A DNA stretch of 55,888 nucleotides from Pandoraea cepalis (GTDB taxonomy: Bacteria; Pseudomonadota; Gammaproteobacteria; Burkholderiales; Burkholderiaceae): assembly GCF_902459665.1 (NCBI RefSeq), contig NZ_CABPSL010000027.1, positions 1 through 55,888 of the forward strand, written 5' to 3'. Under the pieces are notes generated by a model. That model was given only the letters and a program-made list of their open reading frames with translations, searched no databases and was not told where the DNA came from. Positions 28,901 through 37,525 of this stretch are shown piece by piece. The first letter of the stretch is position 1. Each line of letters begins with the position of its first letter. The position numbers and the translations under genes are program-made.

Positions 28901-29290
28901 CGTCTGGCAATGGCCGATGCGGACCTGCCAACAATCAACGCCGCCACGGGCGAGTCACAGTCTCGTACGCTCGACACCGAGCGGATGATTCTGGCGCAGA
29001 TCTATGCGGATCATCCGCTGGGCGAAAACGTCGTCCGCTCGATCGTCCTGTGCTCGCGTCTGCCGTTTTGCGACTCGTGCGCCGTCAATCTCGCCATGGT
29101 CCCGTATCACTATCCCGACGCCGAGTTGCGCTTCTACTATGTGGCCCCATCGCCGCGCGATCGCCGAACACGCCCCAACGTCACGCCGGCACCCTTTGCG
29201 GTGACGGCGTCGGCCGCGGCGGCCGGGCAGGCGAGAACCCACGCGCATGCGCGCGACCCGGACGATCGGCACGCGCATTCCAGCCTGTAA
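25985..29290 (+). CDS. Large toxin-like protein with C-terminal deaminase-fold domain
   Basis: The 1101-residue product is not recognised over most of its length. Residues 1-78 are rich in Arg, His and Pro; 79-102 form one hydrophobic segment; 150-890 are mixed alpha/beta without a family I can name. Residues about 898-1053 read as a cytidine-deaminase-fold toxin domain: strands NIAVAEVTLVDG and YYCLSG, a helix with D997-T-E999-R-M-I-L (zinc ligand plus catalytic glutamate), then PF-C1029-D-S-C1032 and YHYPDAELRFYYV. This order matches the BURPS668_1122-like toxin deaminases as I remember them. CGGAGA supports the start. No classical signal peptide or secretion marker is evident and no immunity gene follows, so a host-directed effector or an orphan toxin are both possible. 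Confidence 0.68.
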   Translation: MTRLHYAMSHHAHLPAANAHHPRRGIARPAFVDDWRAGLSVPRRRAVQTQTPLRSAPQPLRAEPVARAAAGATRREIPNAAFALGLLAVVCTTGVAVAAVAPGASVAGPRSIGRREVRIEPGPTAAPIALPHSDAVSGIHALLRVWPYRPDGGGVMAQCLPTPHARSLGRPPAPADSREALRAGLEAYRGDIQCAIVALIRESVAASDAQTRAAFADAEVLRPTHKSMIVERAGRSGLPPRRIAYEASHAISLHLRAEDGIWREFALSLAHDAPALITPLHNLGSSSGMGERGLAETYGPLFWGERWSSIESRIGEGDKVRFVQAIAGATVSAGWPHPDSSVLDSPDMEEIAELLIDTVVKRAPRDRRRVSDAHVETRSRRHAAADIGGPATLASRLTISGLECLAAMVRADTLHQDAIALLQHLWPDKPLEASTQATPTQPLLPRFIKHEPFDGPLGRGVQWSLPPNVYVEYLPDLTQNGVKVFDIDGVLYGATVAHTRKHASDLRPLDDIRRERGSEALCRISRGTGIDIDGMCLECHSERTDEVTVTEQGATLTQHQALDASPLVRLRVAVYSRPFQAEDGSHVFFAFGRLGRLDEHDVPHVSPDSPLVDPSVYTPELDGELSFYEQSTTEGPVGGRRVRLTLGDMRIAAPFGTYRAGDGALHGVVQLSHDVYYRFRLPGSDEAESTRQVRLHLRSARHRDIRAYRRAQHHRATGENATVLPTIAYGDARTFLQLYLKLWQQAPSPADVWRGLEDISLSVIEARQAIRDLTLAIEHRVAASRTPPASPGASGFSQPPGIDASLMPMFNRLWNHWQHYPAQAEAFINAIARDFVSRPAPLAVWSQLPFVGDVETTRDVLSIFETLFPGMSGIQTLVGGTARAARDVGDRMREVSGNANIAVAEVTLVDGTRTIYYCLSGLQRTRLRTNTPSVRIVDAGRAYARRDHNVIAQRRKATRTGQDVIFTEPPELRLAMADADLPTINAATGESQSRTLDTERMILAQIYADHPLGENVVRSIVLCSRLPFCDSCAVNLAMVPYHYPDAELRFYYVAPSPRDRRTRPNVTPAPFAVTASAAAAGQARTHAHARDPDDRHAHSSL

Positions 29291-29432
29291 GCGCGACGCT
29301 TGATCGATTTTCCAATATATTGACCGCTCACGGCGCCACTTCCGGCACCTGACGACTGCCCGGTCCGACGTCCGCCGATCGCGGCCGCGGCGGACCGGGT
29401 GCTGTGCCTCATGGCAAAGGAACCATGCCCGC

Positions 29433-31172
29433 ATGACGGCACCTGATTCCCCTGCAGACGACCCCGCCATCGGGTTGGGCGGTGCGGCGCGAGATCTCTA
29501 CCGCGCGCTCTGGCGCCACGCCCACGGCGTGCGGCTGCATTTGCTCGGCGCCGCCGGGCTGTTGTCGGCCGCACAGTTGTTGCGTCTGACCATGCCGTGG
29601 CTGGCGGCACAGGCGATTAATGCGCTGCAACAAGGCGACATGACGACGGCGGGCCGCTGGATCGTCTATCTGGTTGGTGTCTATCTGGTGTCGTGGCTGC
29701 TCCACGGGCCGGGCCGGATCCTGGAGCGCAACGTCGGGGTTCGCGTGCGTGTGCGGCTGGCCGATCAACTGTACGCGCGGATCGCCACCGCGCCGCTGGC
29801 ATGGCGCGATGGCCGACACTCCGGCGAGTTGCAACACCGTGTGGTGCAATCCAGTCGCGCGCTGTCCGACTTTGCCCAGAATCAATTCGGCTATCTGCAA
29901 AGCGCCTTCAATTTTGTCGGGCCGCTGGTGGCGCTCGCGTTGCTGTCTCGCACCAGCGGTGTGATCGCCGTGACGGGCTATGTCGTCGTGGCCCTCATCA
30001 TCCTGCGTTTCGACCGTGTGCTGATGCAGCTCGCGCGCGCCGAGAACGACGCCGAACGACGCTACGCCGCCGCGCTGCTCGACTTTGTCGGTAATGCGGG
30101 CACGGTGATCGGCCTGCGCCTGCAGGCGGCGTCTCGCAAAGTGCTGGGACGTCGCATCGAGACGGTGATGGCGCCGCTACGTCGCGCTGTCGTGGTGAAC
30201 GAGGGCAAATGGTTCGCCGTCGATGTTCTCGGTATGGGGCTGACGTGGATCCTGGTCGTCGTCTACGTGTTGCAGTCGCGCCAGCCGGGGCAGGCGGTGT
30301 TGCTGGGCACGGTATTCATGATTTACCAATACGCACAGCAGGCGGCGACGGTGGTTGGCTCTATGGCGTCGAACTTCCAGAGCTTCGCCCGCATGCACAC
30401 GGATTACGGCAGCGCCGAGCCGATATGGGCGGCGCCGGGCGATCCCGAAGCGATCGTCCCCGCTGTCGCGCCTGATGCGCCGTGGGACACACTGACATTG
30501 CGCGGCGTGTCGTGGCATTACGCCGACGATACGCGTGGCGGACTTCATAGCGTTGACCTCGTGCTCCGGCGCGGCGCCCACGTGGCGCTCGTCGGCCCGA
30601 GTGGCGGCGGCAAGAGCACGCTGTTGCGCACGCTCGCCGGTCTCTATCTCCCGCAGCACGGTCAATTGCTGCGCGACGGGGCGGCAACGCCGTGGGCCGA
30701 TCTGCGCACGCTGGCCACGCTGATCCCGCAGGAAGCCGAGGTGTTCGAGGCGAGCGTGGAGGAGAACCTGACGTTCGGGGAGCCGGCCGACGCGTCTTCC
30801 GTGCAGGCGGCCGTGCATGCAGGGGCATTCGATGACGTCCTCCAGCATCTTCCCGATGGCCTGACCAGCACGCTCAACGAGCGCGGCGGCAACCTTTCGG
30901 GCGGTCAGCGACAACGGCTCGCGCTCGCGCGGGGCGCGCTGGCAGCGCAAGGGAGTTCGCTATTGCTGCTCGATGAACCGACCAGTGCGCTCGACCCGTT
31001 GGCCGAGTCACGGGTATTCGATCGCCTGTATGAAGCGTTCCCGAACGCCTGCATCGTCGCGTCGGTGCACCGGCCGAGTCTGCTCGAGCGATTCGACACC
31101 CTCGTGGTCATGGACGGGGGGCGCGTCGTCGACGCCGGCCCGCGCGACGAGGTGCTGGCCCGACGGACCTAG
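29433..31172 (+). CDS. ABC exporter, fused membrane and ATPase domains
   Basis: This 579-residue half-transporter has an N-terminal six-helix exporter domain (to about 330) and a C-terminal nucleotide-binding domain with Walker A at 388-396 (GPSGGGKST), the signature LSGGQ at 488-492 and Walker B ending D514-E515. It would work as a homodimer in the inner membrane. Substrate unknown; there is no C39 peptidase domain, so a bacteriocin role is not indicated. It lies 142 bases after the toxin-like gene on the same strand; whether they share a message is uncertain. Confidence 0.88.
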   Translation: MTAPDSPADDPAIGLGGAARDLYRALWRHAHGVRLHLLGAAGLLSAAQLLRLTMPWLAAQAINALQQGDMTTAGRWIVYLVGVYLVSWLLHGPGRILERNVGVRVRVRLADQLYARIATAPLAWRDGRHSGELQHRVVQSSRALSDFAQNQFGYLQSAFNFVGPLVALALLSRTSGVIAVTGYVVVALIILRFDRVLMQLARAENDAERRYAAALLDFVGNAGTVIGLRLQAASRKVLGRRIETVMAPLRRAVVVNEGKWFAVDVLGMGLTWILVVVYVLQSRQPGQAVLLGTVFMIYQYAQQAATVVGSMASNFQSFARMHTDYGSAEPIWAAPGDPEAIVPAVAPDAPWDTLTLRGVSWHYADDTRGGLHSVDLVLRRGAHVALVGPSGGGKSTLLRTLAGLYLPQHGQLLRDGAATPWADLRTLATLIPQEAEVFEASVEENLTFGEPADASSVQAAVHAGAFDDVLQHLPDGLTSTLNERGGNLSGGQRQRLALARGALAAQGSSLLLLDEPTSALDPLAESRVFDRLYEAFPNACIVASVHRPSLLERFDTLVVMDGGRVVDAGPRDEVLARRT

Positions 31173-31178
31173 CTCGAA

Positions 31179-31204
31179 CCGCTATATTGACAACGATATA
31201 GCGG
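31179..31204. terminator. Perfect 9-bp inverted repeat after ABC exporter
   Basis: CCGCTATAT (31179-31187) and ATATAGCGG (31196-31204) flank an eight-base loop, six bases past the exporter stop. It may be a terminator, but lacks a T-run. The overlap with TTGAC-N4-ATATA (31187-31200) gives a partial resemblance to an Fnr box. Confidence 0.5.
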
Positions 31205-31489
31205 ATCACTCGCCCGTGGGGTCTGTCAACGCCAAGCCGAAACCCAGCGCTGCTTGTATAGCACTACAAGAAATATCGACGGGTGTTGAGCCAACGCAAA
31301 CGTTCTGTGCGACGCACTTTACATGACGCAGGCGAAGGGGAATAATCGCCTCGTGTTCGAAGACCCGACTGCGCAGTCGTTGCCTTAAGCCGGCGGGAAC
31401 CGCCCCCCAACACTTCGGAATCGTGTGGCGTTCCCGCTTTCGCTCGCCTGTCGGCGCCGTCTTGCGCCGGCTCATGCAAGGGAAACGCC
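31205..31489 (+). promoter_or_regulatory. narG promoter region and structured 5' leader
   Basis: The narG leader holds several stems: GACTGC/GCAGTC (31367-31378); a local hairpin GGCGG-GAA-CCGCC (31392-31404); an alternative longer stem pairing 31394-31404 with 31427-31436 (one bulged base, plus ACAC/GTGT inside); and CGGCGC/GCGCCG (31452-31469) directly before the ribosome site AGGG. The two stems around 31394 exclude each other. No consensus Fnr box was found; TTGAG-CCAA-CGCAA at 31286-31299 is only a weak match. Confidence 0.5.
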
Positions 31490-34400
31490 ATGAGTCATTT
31501 CGTTGACCGTCTTCGTTTTTTCACGTCTTCACGTCCCCAGTTCTCCGAGGGGCACGGCGCCACGACCGACGAAGATCGCAACTGGGAAGACGCTTACCGT
31601 CAACGCTGGCAATTCGACAAGATCGTGCGCTCGACGCACGGGGTCAATTGCACCGGGTCCTGCTCCTGGAAGGTGTATGTCAAAGGGGGCATCGTCACCT
31701 GGGAAACGCAGCAGACCGATTACCCCCGCACACGCCCCGACATGCCGAACCATGAGCCCCGCGGCTGCTCGCGCGGCGCATCGTACTCCTGGTATCTCTA
31801 CAGCGCCAATCGTCTTAAGTATCCCCTCGTGCGCAGCGCACTCGTGTCGCGCTGGCGCGAAGCGCGCCGGTCGCTCGCGCCTGTCGAGGCATGGGCCTCC
31901 ATCGTGGAGAACGAAGCGTCACGGCGTGCCTATCAGGCCCGTCGCGGTCTAGGTGGCTTTGTGCGTGCGTCGTGGGACGAGGTCAACGAGATCGTTGCCG
32001 CCGCCAATGTCTACACGGTCAAGCGCTATGGCCCGGATCGCGTCACCGGCTTTTCGCCGATTCCGGCGATGTCGATGGTGTCGTATGCCGCGGGCGCGCG
32101 TTATCTGTCGCTGATCGGCGGCGTCTGCCTGAGCTTCTACGACTGGTACTGCGATCTGCCGCCGGCCTCGCCGCAAACGTGGGGCGAGCAGACGGACGTG
32201 CCCGAATCGGCCGACTGGTACAACTCGACGTTCATTGTGATGTGGGGCTCGAACGTGCCGCAGACGCGCACGCCGGACGCGCACTTCATGACCGAGGTGC
32301 GCTACAAGGGCACCAAGATCGTGTCGATTTTCCCCGACTATGCGGAAGGGGCGAAGTTCGGTGACCTGTGGCTGCATCCGAAGCAGGGCACCGATGCCGC
32401 GCTGGCGCTCGCCATGGGACATGTGATCCTCAACGAGTTCCATCTGGCCGGCAAGAGCGATTACTTCATCGACTACTGCCGGCGCTTCACGGACATGCCG
32501 TGTCTCGTGCGAATGGTCAAACAGGGCGACGGCTACGTGCCGGAGCGCCAACTGCGCGCGGCCGACTTCGACGGCGCGCTGGGCCAGCCGCACAACGCCG
32601 ACTGGAAGACGGTCGTGATCGATGAGCTGAGCGGTGATTTCGTCGCGCCGGTCGGCTCGATCGGTTATCGCTGGGCACAGGGCGACGACGCCAACCAGGG
32701 GAAGTGGAACCTGCGCGAAGAGGGCCCCGACGGCAAGGCCATCCAGCCGTGCCTCACGCTGGTGAAGGGCCACGACGAGGTCGTGCCCGTGCTCTTTCCC
32801 TATTTCGGCAACCAGCCGCACGCGCATTTCACCTGCACGTCGCACGCGTCGGTGCAGCGCCGCAATGTCGGTGTGCGCCGCATCCAGACCACCGAAGGCG
32901 AAGTGTTGGTCGCGACCGTCTATGATCTGTTCATCGCGAACTATGGGCTTAATCAGGGCTTGGGGGGCGAGCACATCGCCCATACCTACGACGACGATGT
33001 GCCCTACACCCCGGCGTGGCAGGAAGCGATCACCGGCGTCAAGCGGGAAGACGTGATTTCGGTGGCCCGCCAGTTCGCCGAGAATGCGCACAAGACGCAG
33101 GGCAAGTCGATGGTCATCATCGGGGCCGGCATCAATCACTGGTTCCACATGGATATGTCGTACCGCGCGATCATCAATATGCTGGTGATGTGCGGATGCA
33201 TCGGGAAATCCGGCGGCGGCTGGTCGCACTATGTCGGCCAGGAAAAGCTCCGCCCGCAAACGGGCTGGACGCCGCTGGCGTTTGGGCTCGACTGGCACCG
33301 CCCGCCGCGCCAGATGAACGCGACCTCGTACTTCTATGCGCACACGGACCAGTGGCGTTACGACAACAGCGATCCGTCGGGTCTGCTCTCGCCGCTGGCG
33401 GACAAGACCCCGTTCCACGGACGGCCCATCGATTACAACGTGCGCGCCGAGCGCATGGGCTGGCTGCCGACGGCGCCTCAACTGCAAACCAATCCGCTCG
33501 ACGTCGGCCGCTCGCTGCCCGACCCGTCGAAGGCCGGGCAGTATGTGGCGAACGCCCTCAAGGACGGCACGCTGCGCATGGCGTGTACCGACCCGGATCA
33601 CCCCGACAACTTCCCGCGCAATCTGTTCGTGTGGCGCTCGAATCTGCTCGGGTCGTCAGGCAAGGGCCACGAGTACTTCCTGAAGCACCTGCTGGGCACC
33701 ACGCACGGCGTGCAGGGCGAAGACATCGGCAAGAGCCACGGCGCGCGTCCGGAAGAAGTCAAATGGCGCGACGAAGCGCCCAAGGGGAAACTTGATCTGC
33801 TCGTGACGCTGGACTTCCGGATGTCCACCACGTGCATGTACTCCGACATCGTGCTGCCCACCGCCACGTGGTACGAGAAGGACGATCTGAACACGTCCGA
33901 CATGCATCCGTTTATTCACCCGCTCTCGGCCGCCGTCGATCCGGCGTGGCAGGCGCGCAGCGACTGGGAGATATTCAAGGGCATCGCGAAGCGCTTCTCC
34001 GAACTGTGCGACGGCCATCTCGGCGACGAGACGGACGTGGTGCTCGCGCCCATCGCCCACGATGCGCCCGGCGAACTCGCGCAGCCGTATGAGGTGAAGG
34101 ACTGGGGCGCGGGGCAGTGCGACCCGGTGCCGGGCAAGACCGCGCAAGGCGTGGTCGTGGTCAAGCGCGACTATCCGAACACCTACCGGAAATTCACCTC
34201 GCTCGGCCCGTTGATGGATTCGCTCGGCAACGGCGGCAAGGGCATTCAGTGGGAGACGCACGAGGAGATCGACCTGCTCGGGCAGCTTAACTACAAGGTC
34301 TCGGAGGCCGGGGTGTCGAACGGCAGGCCGCGCATCGAGTCGGCGCTCGACGCCGCCGAGGTCATTCTCACGCTTGCGCCCGAGACCAACGGCGAGGTGG

Positions 34401-35251
34401 CCGTGAGGGCGTGGCAGGCACTCACGAAAGTGACTGGGCTGTCACACAAGCATCTTGCCGAAGCCCGCGCCGACGAGAAGATCCGCTTCCGAGATATTCA
34501 GGCGCAGCCGCGCAAGATCATTTCGTCGCCCACCTGGAGCGGGATCGAGTCGGAGCACGTGTCGTACAACGCCGGTTACGTCAACGTCCATGAACTGGTG
34601 CCTTGGCGCACGCTGAGCGGACGCCAGCAGCTCTACCAGGACCATCCGTGGATGCGAGCGTTCGGCGAATCGCTGTGCGTCTACAAGCCGCCCATCGACA
34701 CAGGCAGCTATGCGCACATGCTCGGCCAGCGCAGCAACGGCAATCCCGAAAAGGTGCTCAACTTCCTCACGCCACACCAGAAGTGGGGCATCCACAGCAC
34801 CTACACCGACAACTTGCTGATGCTGACCATGTCGCGCGGCGGACCGATCGTATGGATGTCGGAGGCCGACGCGCGCGAGTTGGACATCGTGGACAACGAC
34901 TGGATCGAGTGCTTCAACGCGAACGGGGCGTTGTGCGCCCGTGCCGTGGTGAGTCAGCGGATTCCAAGCGGGGCCGTGATGATGTACCACGCGCAGGAGA
35001 AGATCGTGAATACGCCAGGCTCGGAGATCACCGGTACGCGCGGCGGCATTCACAATTCGGTCACGCGCATCAGCGTCAAGCCGACCCATATGATCGGCGG
35101 GTACGCCCAGCTTTCGTACGGCTTCAACTACTACGGCACCGTCGGCTCGAACCGCGACGAGTTCCTGGTAGTGCGCAAGATGAATCGTATCGACTGGCTC
35201 GACGATACCGCCGACCAGATGCTCGTGCCCCCGACCGGAGAACGCCAATGA
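31490..35251 (+). CDS. narG: Respiratory nitrate reductase, alpha (Mo) subunit
   Basis: This 1253-residue catalytic subunit reduces nitrate to nitrite at a molybdo-bis-MGD centre on the cytoplasmic face of the inner membrane. Seen: the [4Fe-4S] FS0 ligands H50, C54, C58 and C93 and the molybdenum ligand D222 (FYDWYCDLPPASP), all at the E. coli NarG positions, so the enzyme should be functional. No Tat signal is present, as expected for the cytoplasmic-facing type. It is the first gene of narGHJI; its TGA overlaps the narH ATG. Confidence 0.98.
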   Translation: MSHFVDRLRFFTSSRPQFSEGHGATTDEDRNWEDAYRQRWQFDKIVRSTHGVNCTGSCSWKVYVKGGIVTWETQQTDYPRTRPDMPNHEPRGCSRGASYSWYLYSANRLKYPLVRSALVSRWREARRSLAPVEAWASIVENEASRRAYQARRGLGGFVRASWDEVNEIVAAANVYTVKRYGPDRVTGFSPIPAMSMVSYAAGARYLSLIGGVCLSFYDWYCDLPPASPQTWGEQTDVPESADWYNSTFIVMWGSNVPQTRTPDAHFMTEVRYKGTKIVSIFPDYAEGAKFGDLWLHPKQGTDAALALAMGHVILNEFHLAGKSDYFIDYCRRFTDMPCLVRMVKQGDGYVPERQLRAADFDGALGQPHNADWKTVVIDELSGDFVAPVGSIGYRWAQGDDANQGKWNLREEGPDGKAIQPCLTLVKGHDEVVPVLFPYFGNQPHAHFTCTSHASVQRRNVGVRRIQTTEGEVLVATVYDLFIANYGLNQGLGGEHIAHTYDDDVPYTPAWQEAITGVKREDVISVARQFAENAHKTQGKSMVIIGAGINHWFHMDMSYRAIINMLVMCGCIGKSGGGWSHYVGQEKLRPQTGWTPLAFGLDWHRPPRQMNATSYFYAHTDQWRYDNSDPSGLLSPLADKTPFHGRPIDYNVRAERMGWLPTAPQLQTNPLDVGRSLPDPSKAGQYVANALKDGTLRMACTDPDHPDNFPRNLFVWRSNLLGSSGKGHEYFLKHLLGTTHGVQGEDIGKSHGARPEEVKWRDEAPKGKLDLLVTLDFRMSTTCMYSDIVLPTATWYEKDDLNTSDMHPFIHPLSAAVDPAWQARSDWEIFKGIAKRFSELCDGHLGDETDVVLAPIAHDAPGELAQPYEVKDWGAGQCDPVPGKTAQGVVVVKRDYPNTYRKFTSLGPLMDSLGNGGKGIQWETHEEIDLLGQLNYKVSEAGVSNGRPRIESALDAAEVILTLAPETNGEVAVRAWQALTKVTGLSHKHLAEARADEKIRFRDIQAQPRKIISSPTWSGIESEHVSYNAGYVNVHELVPWRTLSGRQQLYQDHPWMRAFGESLCVYKPPIDTGSYAHMLGQRSNGNPEKVLNFLTPHQKWGIHSTYTDNLLMLTMSRGGPIVWMSEADARELDIVDNDWIECFNANGALCARAVVSQRIPSGAVMMYHAQEKIVNTPGSEITGTRGGIHNSVTRISVKPTHMIGGYAQLSYGFNYYGTVGSNRDEFLVVRKMNRIDWLDDTADQMLVPPTGERQ

Positions 35252-36774
35252 AAGTGCGCGCGCAGATTGCCATGGTGCTCAATCTGGACAAGTGCATCGG
35301 CTGCCATACCTGTTCGATTACGTGCAAGAACGTCTGGACGAGCCGCGAAGGCATGGAGTACGCCTGGTTCAACAACGTCGAGACCAAGCCGGGCATCGGC
35401 TATCCGAAAGACTGGGAGAACCAGAAACGCTGGCGCGGCGGCTGGACGCGCAAGGCCAACGGTAAGCTCGAACCGCTGCAGGGCGGCAAGCTCAAGCTGC
35501 TCGCCAGTATCTTCGCCAATCCGCATCTGCCGGAGATCGACGATTACTACGAGCCGTTCACATTCGACTACGGGCATCTGCAAACGGCCTCGGATGCGAA
35601 AGCCATGCCGGTGGCACGCCCACGCTCGCTGGTCACCGGCGAGCGCATGGAGAAGATCGAGTGGGGACCGAACTGGGAAGAAATTCTCGGGGGCGAGTTC
35701 GCCAAGCGCTCGCAGGACTACAACTTCGAAGCGGTGCAGAAGGATATCTACGGCCAGTTCGAGAACACCTTCATGATGTACCTGCCGCGCCTTTGCGAGC
35801 ACTGCCTGAATCCGGCCTGTGTCGCATCGTGCCCGTCCGGCTCGATCTACAAACGCGAGGAGGACGGCATCGTTCTCGTCGATCAGGACAAGTGCCGCGG
35901 CTGGCGCATGTGCGTGTCGGGTTGCCCGTACAAGAAGATCTACTACAACTGGCACAGTGGCAAGGCCGAGAAGTGCATCTTCTGCTACCCGCGCATCGAA
36001 GCCGGGCAGCCGACCGTTTGCTCGGAGACGTGCGTGGGTCGCATTCGCTATCTCGGTGTGCTGCTCTATGACGCGGACCGCATCAGCGAGGCGGCCGGCG
36101 TTGCCGACGAGAAAGACCTGTACGCGTCGCAGTTGTCGGTCTTTCTGGACCCTAACGATCCGGCGGTGATCGCGCAGGCAAGGCTCGACGGCGTGCCTGA
36201 CGCGTGGATCGAAGGCGCCAAGGCGTCGCCCGTCTACAAGATGGCGGTCGACTGGCGCATCGCGTTCCCGTTGCACCCGGAATATCGCACGCTGCCGATG
36301 GTCTGGTATGTGCCGCCGCTCTCGCCGATCAACGCCGCGGCCAACAGCGGCGATCTCGGCATGAACGGCGCGCTGCCCGACGTGGAGTCGCTGCGCATTC
36401 CGCTGCGCTATCTCGCGAACTTGCTGACCGCCGGCGACGAAGCCCCGGTGAAGCTGGCCCTTGAGCGTCTGCTCGCCATGCGCGCGTTCATGCGCGCACG
36501 GCACGTCGATGGCGTGCAGGCAGACGACGTGTTGGCGCAAGCAGGACTGAGCGTCGCCCAGGTCGAGTCGATGTACCGGTATCTGGCGATTGCCAACTAT
36601 GAGGACCGGTTCGTGATCCCGACCGCCCACCGCGAATATGCCGAAAACACGTTCGACATGCACGGCGAATGTGGCTTCTCGTTCGGCAACGGATGCTCGT
36701 CGGGCAACGATACGGGCAACCTGTTCAACCCGGTCAAGAAGAACAAGCGGACCATTCCGATTCAGGAGATTTGA
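35248..36774 (+). CDS. narH: Respiratory nitrate reductase, beta (Fe-S) subunit
   Basis: This 508-residue electron-transfer subunit carries four iron-sulphur clusters between NarI haem and NarG. Seen: CIGCHTCSITC near the N-terminus; CEHCLNPACVASC; DKCRGWRMCVSGCP, where Trp replaces a cysteine and marks the [3Fe-4S] cluster; and CIFCYPRIEAGQPTVCSETC. The ATG at 35248 shares four bases with the narG stop (ATGA), so translation is coupled. Confidence 0.98.
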   Translation: MKVRAQIAMVLNLDKCIGCHTCSITCKNVWTSREGMEYAWFNNVETKPGIGYPKDWENQKRWRGGWTRKANGKLEPLQGGKLKLLASIFANPHLPEIDDYYEPFTFDYGHLQTASDAKAMPVARPRSLVTGERMEKIEWGPNWEEILGGEFAKRSQDYNFEAVQKDIYGQFENTFMMYLPRLCEHCLNPACVASCPSGSIYKREEDGIVLVDQDKCRGWRMCVSGCPYKKIYYNWHSGKAEKCIFCYPRIEAGQPTVCSETCVGRIRYLGVLLYDADRISEAAGVADEKDLYASQLSVFLDPNDPAVIAQARLDGVPDAWIEGAKASPVYKMAVDWRIAFPLHPEYRTLPMVWYVPPLSPINAAANSGDLGMNGALPDVESLRIPLRYLANLLTAGDEAPVKLALERLLAMRAFMRARHVDGVQADDVLAQAGLSVAQVESMYRYLAIANYEDRFVIPTAHREYAENTFDMHGECGFSFGNGCSSGNDTGNLFNPVKKNKRTIPIQEI

Positions 36775-36775
36775 G

Positions 36776-37501
36776 ATGTCCGCCTCCGATACCCCCCTCG
36801 GCTTGCAGTGCCGCCTGCTCGGCGCACTGCTGCATTACCCGGACGACGAAGTGGCCCTCGCGTTGCCCGAGATCGAGCAGACGTTGCTGGGCAGTCCGCG
36901 CATTGGCGGCGCCGCACGACGTGAGCTCGACGCGTTCTTCGCCCACTGGCGCGAGCGCGATCTGCTCACGTTGCAGGAGAACTACGTGGCGCAGTTCGAC
37001 CGTGGCCGCGCAACGTCGCTCTACCTGTTCGAGCACGTCTACGGCGAGTCGCGCGATCGCGGTCAAGCGATGGTCGACCTCATGCAGACGTACGAGCGCA
37101 GCGGCATCTATCTGGCGCCCGGCGAGTTACCCGACTATCTGCCGGCGTTTCTCGAGTACGTCGGGGTCCTGCCGGAATCGGAAGGCTTGGCGCGTCTCAA
37201 GGATATCGAACATCTCTTGCAGGCCATCGATGTCGGGCTCTCCAAACGCGGATCGCCCTATGCCGGACTCACGCGCGCGCTGCTCTGGCTGAGCGGTACG
37301 ACCACGGTGCAACGCGAGACGCAGCCGCCGCCCGAACACGTCGACGACGCCTCGCATATTCCCCGTGCGGCGGACTACGACGCCATCGACGCCAGCTATC
37401 AGGATGCCCCGGTGCGCTTCGTGGGCGCGGGGCATCCGAGCGGGCAGGGTAATACCGTCGGTGAACCGATTCAGTTCCATGCGCGCCGTCCTGGGCGCTG
37501 A
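36776..37501 (+). CDS. narJ: Nitrate reductase assembly chaperone
   Basis: NarJ is the dedicated cytoplasmic chaperone that binds the NarG N-terminus and is needed for molybdenum cofactor insertion; it is not part of the final enzyme. Seen: the NarJ-like helical core (LLGALLHYPDD, YVAQFDRGRATSLYLFEHV, LPDYLPAFLEYV). At 241 residues it is typical. It starts one base after the narH stop, with AGGAG just upstream. Confidence 0.95.
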   Translation: MSASDTPLGLQCRLLGALLHYPDDEVALALPEIEQTLLGSPRIGGAARRELDAFFAHWRERDLLTLQENYVAQFDRGRATSLYLFEHVYGESRDRGQAMVDLMQTYERSGIYLAPGELPDYLPAFLEYVGVLPESEGLARLKDIEHLLQAIDVGLSKRGSPYAGLTRALLWLSGTTTVQRETQPPPEHVDDASHIPRAADYDAIDASYQDAPVRFVGAGHPSGQGNTVGEPIQFHARRPGR

Positions 37502-37525
37502 GTTCGGAAAGCAAGGAGTGTGACC

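Noticed and set aside
29291-29432. Immunity gene behind the toxin-like gene
   Set aside because: The 142-base gap has no start, ribosome site and frame that would make a credible protein.
31286-31299. TTGAG-CCAA-CGCAA as an Fnr box for narG
   Set aside because: Only seven of ten consensus bases match, with a poor right half.
31949-33601. 550-codon frame antisense to narG
   Set aside because: Shadow of narG; composition and lack of family resemblance show it is not a gene.
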